Assembly: GCA_017559905.1 (NCBI GenBank) | Contig: JAFYQF010000012.1 | Location: forward strand, 1 to 64,000 | DNA from: a bacterium | GTDB taxonomy: Bacteria > Cyanobacteriota > Vampirovibrionia > Gastranaerophilales > Gastranaerophilaceae | Reading direction: 5' to 3' | DNA: 64,000 bases | Shown: in pieces, positions 59,263-64,000 of the stretch | How positions within the stretch are numbered: the first letter of the stretch is position 1 | Layout of the letters: each line of letters begins with the position of its first letter | The notes under the pieces: generated by a model | The model's database searches: none | What the model was told of the DNA's origin: nothing | The model's input: the letters and a program-made list of their open reading frames with translations, nothing else | Made by a program: the position numbers and the translations under genes

Positions 59263-61302
59263 ATGACTATTAAAAAACTTAGTGTGGCAGCTGCGATTGC
59301 CGTTGGAATAGCAACTGGTTCCTTGAGTCAGGCAATGGCTGCTTGTCCGTGTGCACAACCTATGCCGACAGTTACTGGCGGAGCTTGCCCTATTGAAAAA
59401 CAAATGCCTGTTGTGACAGGTGGAGCTTGTCCGTGCGAAACTCCAGCTCCAAAATGTAACAAGTGCAAAAAAGCATTACCTGATTGTGAATGCCAAAAGC
59501 CAGCACCTTGTGATCCTTGCGAAACAAAAAAATCTGATTGTGGTTGCAATGATGAGATTAGCTGTGATGCTCCAGCTCAACCGGCATGTGCGGTTTGCCC
59601 TACTACAGGAAAACCTGACAGAAAAGATATGCGCCAAGTTTACGGCTATCCGAACGCTGTTTATGGTACAAACAATTATGTAGGTCAACCTGCAAACTCT
59701 ATTCTTTCAACAGAAACTTCAGCTTCTGCTTCTGCTAATACTTTGTCAAGTGACATCAATGGTACAACTATTTCTCGTGATGGACAAATTACAGGTGCAG
59801 CGTCACAGTTGCCTTGTTTGAACGAAGCTCCAGCTCGTCATAATGGTATTTTGATTGACAGAGATGAAAGAATTATGGACGGTAATAATTGTCCAATTGA
59901 TATCGAAACAGAAAACTCAATTGATGCTGTAAAAAAGTCTTTTGTCCCATACGAAATTAAAGAAAATACTTGCACAGGTGCGGCTTCACCAATGAGTAAT
60001 ACTTGTATGTTCCCTGATGTACCAAGCAATTATTGGGCTTCTTGTGATATTGATAAATTAGCTATAAATGATGTTATAGTTGGTTATCCAGATGGTATGT
60101 TTAAGCCAAATAGAAACATTTCACGTGCAGAATTCGCTACAATGCTTGTAAAAGGTTTTAATTTAGACAATTGTGGTTTGACAAGAGAAAATTTATTCAA
60201 AGATGTACCTGCGTCAAACTGGGCAAATCCTGCAATTGCAAAAGCAGTTGATGAAAACTTACTTGCTGGCTATCCAAATGGTCATTTTAAACCAAACAAC
60301 CGTGTAACAAGAGCTGAAGCATTGACTTCAATTTCAAAAGGAATGACTTGTGATATGGATGAGTGCAAGGCTGATGAAATTTTGAGCAAATACGCTGACG
60401 GTAACACAGTTCCAAGTTGGGCAAAAATTCCTGTAGCTAAATCACTTCAAAATGGTGCATTAGCAGATATGCCTAACCCAAATATGATTATGCCTCACAA
60501 AGATGCAACAAGAGCAGAAGTTGCTTCTATGATGCAAACAGTTCGTGTGGCTTTAGGTTATGATACAAATCCAAAAACAGCAAACAATATTTGCCCTGCT
60601 TGTCCTGTAAATAAAAACGCATTTATTGAACAAGAAGAAATCGTAAAAATTCCTACATTGAAAGTTAAAATGATTGACCAAATTACTGCAAAATCTTCTC
60701 ACGTAGGTCAATATTTTAGAGCAAATACTCTTGAAGATGTAACAATTAATGGCGTAACTTATCCTTGCGGTTCAACAGTTACAGGTCAAGTTGTAGAAGT
60801 TGTGAGACCATCTGGCTGTGACAAAGGTGCATTGAAATTAGCATTTACTGATATTAAAAACGGTGATTGCAAAACAAAACTTCCAAAACAAATTCTTCAA
60901 GCACAAGTAAATAAATCAAAACAAGTTAACCCAGTTGCAAGACTTGTTGAAATGCCATTCACTCTAGCAGGTTCTTTAGTTGGTATCACTGGTAGAACAG
61001 TCGGTGGCGTTGTTACAAACCTTGGTAATGCTGTAGAAAACGTATCTAATGATGCAGGTTATATGTTAGGACACGTATTCCAAGGCAAGTTTGGTGCTGC
61101 TGCAAGAAACTTGGGTGATGGTTTATGGGAAACAGTTAAAGCTCCAATTGACGTAACTAGAACTGCTTTATCAGGTACAGTTGGTTTATTCCAAACTACT
61201 GGTGATGAAATCACTTATCTAGTTGACCCTAAAGGTCAAAAGATTGCTGCCGTAAACCCAAGAGAACATATTACAATCGCTTTTGGTTGTTCTGGTCAGT
61301 AA
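59263..61302 (+). CDS. Cys-rich surface protein with SLH domains
   Basis: This 679-aa protein has a signal peptide (MTIKKLSVAAAIAVGIATGS...AMA), then a Cys/Pro-rich segment (residues ~25-125) with CPCAQPM and KCNKCKKALPDCECQK repeats. SLH domains follow at ~245-435 (FPDVPSNYWASCDIDKLA, VGYPDGMFKPNRNISRAEF, AGYPNGHFKPNNRVTRAEA and a weaker third). The C-terminal part is beta-rich, then helical. SLH domains bind secondary wall polymers or peptidoglycan; cyanobacterial porins carry one. GGAGGTAAAA precedes the ATG. It is probably an abundant envelope protein. Confidence 0.88.
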   Translation: MTIKKLSVAAAIAVGIATGSLSQAMAACPCAQPMPTVTGGACPIEKQMPVVTGGACPCETPAPKCNKCKKALPDCECQKPAPCDPCETKKSDCGCNDEISCDAPAQPACAVCPTTGKPDRKDMRQVYGYPNAVYGTNNYVGQPANSILSTETSASASANTLSSDINGTTISRDGQITGAASQLPCLNEAPARHNGILIDRDERIMDGNNCPIDIETENSIDAVKKSFVPYEIKENTCTGAASPMSNTCMFPDVPSNYWASCDIDKLAINDVIVGYPDGMFKPNRNISRAEFATMLVKGFNLDNCGLTRENLFKDVPASNWANPAIAKAVDENLLAGYPNGHFKPNNRVTRAEALTSISKGMTCDMDECKADEILSKYADGNTVPSWAKIPVAKSLQNGALADMPNPNMIMPHKDATRAEVASMMQTVRVALGYDTNPKTANNICPACPVNKNAFIEQEEIVKIPTLKVKMIDQITAKSSHVGQYFRANTLEDVTINGVTYPCGSTVTGQVVEVVRPSGCDKGALKLAFTDIKNGDCKTKLPKQILQAQVNKSKQVNPVARLVEMPFTLAGSLVGITGRTVGGVVTNLGNAVENVSNDAGYMLGHVFQGKFGAAARNLGDGLWETVKAPIDVTRTALSGTVGLFQTTGDEITYLVDPKGQKIAAVNPREHITIAFGCSGQ

Positions 61303-61319
61303 TAATTCATAAACAAATA

Positions 61320-61352
61320 AAAAAGACCGATTTTTATAATCGGTCTTTTTTT
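61320..61352. terminator. Bidirectional terminator between the SLH gene and rpoD
   Basis: AAAGACCGAT pairs with ATCGGTCTTT (61322-61348), flanked by A and T runs. Confidence 0.88.
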
Positions 61353-61365
61353 ATATTTTGCGTAA

Positions 61366-62469
61366 CTATGATTCTACATATTCTCTTAAGCGTTTGCTTC
61401 TGTTTGGATGACGAAGTTTTCTTAACGCTTTAGCTTCGATTTGTCTGATACGTTCACGAGTAACGCCGAACAGTTGACCAACTTCTTCTAATGTTCTTTG
61501 GCGTCCGTCGTCCATACCGAAACGTAATCTTAAAACATCTCTTTCACGAGGAGATAATGTGCAAAGAACTTCTGCCAAATCTTCTCTTAAAAGTTCTGAA
61601 GCTACTGTTTTGATTGGAGCATCAGCTTCTTTGTCTTCAATAAAATCGCCTAAACGAGAATCTTCTTCTTTACCGATAGGAGTTTCTAAAGACAATGGTT
61701 CTTGAGCTATTTTAATAATTTCACGAAGTTTTGGTATAGAAACGTTCATTTCAATAGCAAGTTCATCTTCAGTTGGTTTTCTTGAAAGTTCTTGAGCCAA
61801 ACGACGAGTAACTTTTTTAAGTTTATTGATAGTTTCAACCATGTGAACAGGGATACGGATTGTACGAGCTTGGTCTGCGATTGCTCTTGTGATTGCTTGT
61901 CTAATCCACCATGTTGCATAAGTTGAGAATTTGAAACCTCTTTCGTGGTCAAATTTTTCTGCTGCACGAATAAGTCCCAAGTTGCCTTCTTGAATCAAGT
62001 CCAAGAAAAGCATTCCACGACCTACGTATTTTTTTGCAATAGAAACTACTAAACGCAAGTTTGCTTGTACAAGTTTTCTTTTTGCAATAGCACCTTTGTC
62101 GCCACCTTCAAGAATTCTTCTTGCAAGTTCAATTTCTTCGTTTGCAGAAAGAAGTTTAATTCTTCCGATTTCTCTTAAATAAAGTCTAACAGGGTCATCA
62201 ACTGCAATTCCTTTTGGAAGTTCAAAATCGTTAGGATTTTCTTCTTCTTCTGATGAACTCATCATGTAGATGTCATCAACATTCATTTTTGGACCCATTT
62301 TAGATGTAACAATACTTTCGATATTATCAGTTGAAATATCCATGTTCATGTAATTTACATCATCATTGTCGTGGTCAAGCGATGAATCCTCGTCGATATC
62401 GGGGATGTTTAAGTTATCATCTTCTAAAATGCTGACAATTGAGGAATTTGGTTGTCTTTTTTTAGTCAT
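61366..62469 (-). CDS. rpoD: Primary sigma factor RpoD (sigma-70)
   Basis: This 367-aa sigma factor has region 1.2 ([17 protein letters not shown]), region 2 ([30 protein letters not shown], then [18 protein letters not shown]), region 3, and region 4 ([18 protein letters not shown], then [29 protein letters not shown]). The acidic N-terminal extension of ~85 residues lacks a recognisable region 1.1. GGAGAAAATAA precedes the ATG, and the start overlaps dnaG by 8 bp, so the two are co-expressed. Confidence 0.97.
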   Translation of the reverse strand: MTKKRQPNSSIVSILEDDNLNIPDIDEDSSLDHDNDDVNYMNMDISTDNIESIVTSKMGPKMNVDDIYMMSSSEEEENPNDFELPKGIAVDDPVRLYLREIGRIKLLSANEEIELARRILEGGDKGAIAKRKLVQANLRLVVSIAKKYVGRGMLFLDLIQEGNLGLIRAAEKFDHERGFKFSTYATWWIRQAITRAIADQARTIRIPVHMVETINKLKKVTRRLAQELSRKPTEDELAIEMNVSIPKLREIIKIAQEPLSLETPIGKEEDSRLGDFIEDKEADAPIKTVASELLREDLAEVLCTLSPRERDVLRLRFGMDDGRQRTLEEVGQLFGVTRERIRQIEAKALRKLRHPNRSKRLREYVES

Positions 62470-64000
62470 TTATTTTCTCCGAATTTAGTCTTTTGTTTAA
62501 TCTATCTCTGAGCTGCATTTGCAATTTTAGGGCTTCGGTTTCGTTATCAACAGCATTAATATATAATTTCCGTAAATTTTCTTTTTCCTTATCCCTTTGG
62601 CATTGGAAAATCTTGTTTTTATTTTCCTGAATTACCATTCTAAAGTCCTCGGGGGTTAAATTGCTGAAAGTTTCCGAAATACTAATTAAACTTGTTAAAA
62701 CTTGCTGTACATCAGGGTTTTCGTGGTATTCCGTATATAAATTTTCAATCAATTCCTTTACATTATTTACGGTACATATTGATTTGTCAATTGTAGATTT
62801 TACATTTATTAACGTTTCATCTGTAAATGCAGTATCGCCAATCATTTCGTTAATTTGTTGGAAATTAAAATGGTTGTCTGTTGTGAAAAAAACGCTCAAT
62901 AAATTTTTTTGCGCTTTTTCTAAAACCGTTACATTTTTTGTTACAATTTTAGTAATTTGTTGAGAATTTTCTTGTCTTGCGATTTGGGCTTGAACTGTTC
63001 TAAACCTTTTAACTTCTTGCTCAAGCGCTTTTTCGTCAATGCTTAATGCTCCTGCAACCATCTTTACATATTCGCTTCTGATAATATCGTTATTGATTTC
63101 TTGCAATATTGGAATGATTTCTTTTACGAAACGATTTTTTTCTAATGGAGTTTTGAATTGATTTTTGTTTTTCAAAAGATTGTTTAGTTGAAAATCAATT
63201 AACAAAGGAGAAGCTTCGATAATTTGTTTAAAAGTATCTGCTCCTACTGTTCGTATGAATTCATCAGGGTCTTTGCCTTCTGGTGGACAAACTACACGGA
63301 TTTCGCAGGCGTATTTGTCTTGAGAAGATGCGATGTAACTTTCGTCAAATTGTTTGATATGCCCAAGTCCTGTGAAAGCTTCTTTAATAATTTCAGCACC
63401 TCTACCTGTAGCTTTTTGACCTGCGTTGTCGGTGTCGAATGAAAGATAAATTTTTCTTGATTTGGTGTATCTTGAAAGAAGTTTTATTTGGTCAGGTGTC
63501 AATGCTGTTCCGCAAGATGCTACAGCGTTTTCGATACCGTGAGCTTGAGCCGAAATTACGTCAAAATATCCTTCCATTAATATAACACTGTCTTCTTTTT
63601 TTATGGCTTCTTTGGCAGTGTAAAGTCCGAATAAAACTTTGCTTTTGTTGTAAATTAAAGAATCTGATGAGTTCAAGTATTTTGCTTGTTGGTCTGCTTC
63701 CAGTGTTCTTGCGCCAAAAGCTACGTAATCTCCTATTTCGTTTTGAATAGGGATGATAATTCTGTTTCTGAAACGGTCTATAAATTTGCCGTCTTTGCTT
63801 GGCAAAATCAAACCAGCTTTTTCTAAAACTTCATCTGAAAAATCTTTTTTAAGGTGGTTGTATAACTCTGTGAAAGATTTTGGAGAAGCTCCAAGTGAAT
63901 ATTTTTCGATAATATCTTTGTTAATGCCACGTTTGTTTAGGTAATTAAGCATTTCGGTTATTTCGGAACTTTTGCTGTTCAAAAGCATTTCACAGTAGAA
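62462..64000 (-). CDS. dnaG: DNA primase DnaG (N-terminus cut by the window edge)
   Basis: The coding frame runs to position 64000 and opens [17 protein letters not shown], so the N-terminal zinc-finger domain lies outside. The visible 512 residues include the catalytic core ([20 protein letters not shown], then [23 protein letters not shown]), the Toprim site ([15 protein letters not shown], then [19 protein letters not shown]) and the helicase-binding region. It makes RNA primers for replication. It is followed by rpoD, a macromolecular-synthesis operon arrangement common in bacteria. Confidence 0.96.
   Translation of the reverse strand, partial: FYCEMLLNSKSSEITEMLNYLNKRGINKDIIEKYSLGASPKSFTELYNHLKKDFSDEVLEKAGLILPSKDGKFIDRFRNRIIIPIQNEIGDYVAFGARTLEADQQAKYLNSSDSLIYNKSKVLFGLYTAKEAIKKEDSVILMEGYFDVISAQAHGIENAVASCGTALTPDQIKLLSRYTKSRKIYLSFDTDNAGQKATGRGAEIIKEAFTGLGHIKQFDESYIASSQDKYACEIRVVCPPEGKDPDEFIRTVGADTFKQIIEASPLLIDFQLNNLLKNKNQFKTPLEKNRFVKEIIPILQEINNDIIRSEYVKMVAGALSIDEKALEQEVKRFRTVQAQIARQENSQQITKIVTKNVTVLEKAQKNLLSVFFTTDNHFNFQQINEMIGDTAFTDETLINVKSTIDKSICTVNNVKELIENLYTEYHENPDVQQVLTSLISISETFSNLTPEDFRMVIQENKNKIFQCQRDKEKENLRKLYINAVDNETEALKLQMQLRDRLNKRLNSEKIND

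Noticed and set aside
59328-59688. Short frames opposite the Cys-rich part of the SLH protein
   Set aside because: They mirror the repetitive Cys/Pro codons of the real gene and have no ribosome-binding sites.

Overview
The window is AT-rich bacterial DNA in the standard genetic code. It looks like the chromosome of a gut member of the non-photosynthetic cyanobacterial relatives (Vampirovibrionia/Melainabacteria, order Gastranaerophilales). That placement is an inference. It rests on the AT-rich coding style, a large Cys-rich signal-peptide protein with S-layer homology (SLH) domains, an rpoD-dnaG operon, and many small proteins of unknown function that open with a leader such as MQI-x-PI-...-P-x-F. 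No rRNA or tRNA gene was found to confirm it.

Positions ~1-35300 hold a near-complete transposable prophage of mixed ancestry. The transposition module (MuA 749-2839, MuB 2850-3566) and most head genes (protease/scaffold, gp36, gp37, gp29 portal, MuF, gpG, gp27/gp28 terminase) are Mu-like. The contractile tail (sheath, tube, E/E', tape measure, U, X, D, V, W, J, I, H) is P2-like. Three blocks are visible: an early rightward block (749-4818), a leftward late block (23470 down to 4820) carrying terminase, tail, lysis and fibre genes, and a rightward head block (23715-33867). The two late blocks diverge from 23471-23696. Accessory genes include five tandem tail-collar/fibre-tip paralogues, an amidase endolysin, a DUF4417 protein, two proteins starting MGGRGSGG, a C5-cytosine and an N6-adenine DNA methyltransferase interleaved with head genes, a single-domain tyrosine recombinase and a LuxR-type HTH protein. 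No CI/c-type repressor was recognised. A 428-aa early protein that shares MuA's DNA-binding domain but lacks its catalytic core is the best candidate regulator.

Positions ~35300-48400 are accessory chromosome: a cluster of leader-bearing proteins on both strands (two carry HExxH metallopeptidase motifs), a C39-like secreted peptidase, HU, a GNAT acetyltransferase, a zinc-ribbon membrane protein, and three gene relics. The relics are an S24 repressor C-terminus, the first ~35 codons of a second MuA with its upstream control region, and a frameshifted LuxR-type HTH. The second MuA relic shows that more than one Mu-like phage has entered this chromosome.

Positions ~48400-64000 are housekeeping: enolase, a YihY-type membrane protein, NrnA phosphoesterase, a DUF721/DciA-like protein, PRPP synthetase, an amino-acid-type solute-binding lipoprotein, a TolC-family protein, an EF-hand protein, the SLH protein, RpoD, and DnaG running off the right edge. 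Clear hairpin terminators separate most transcription units. A 30-bp promoter-proximal motif recurs upstream of HU, enolase and one hypothetical gene.
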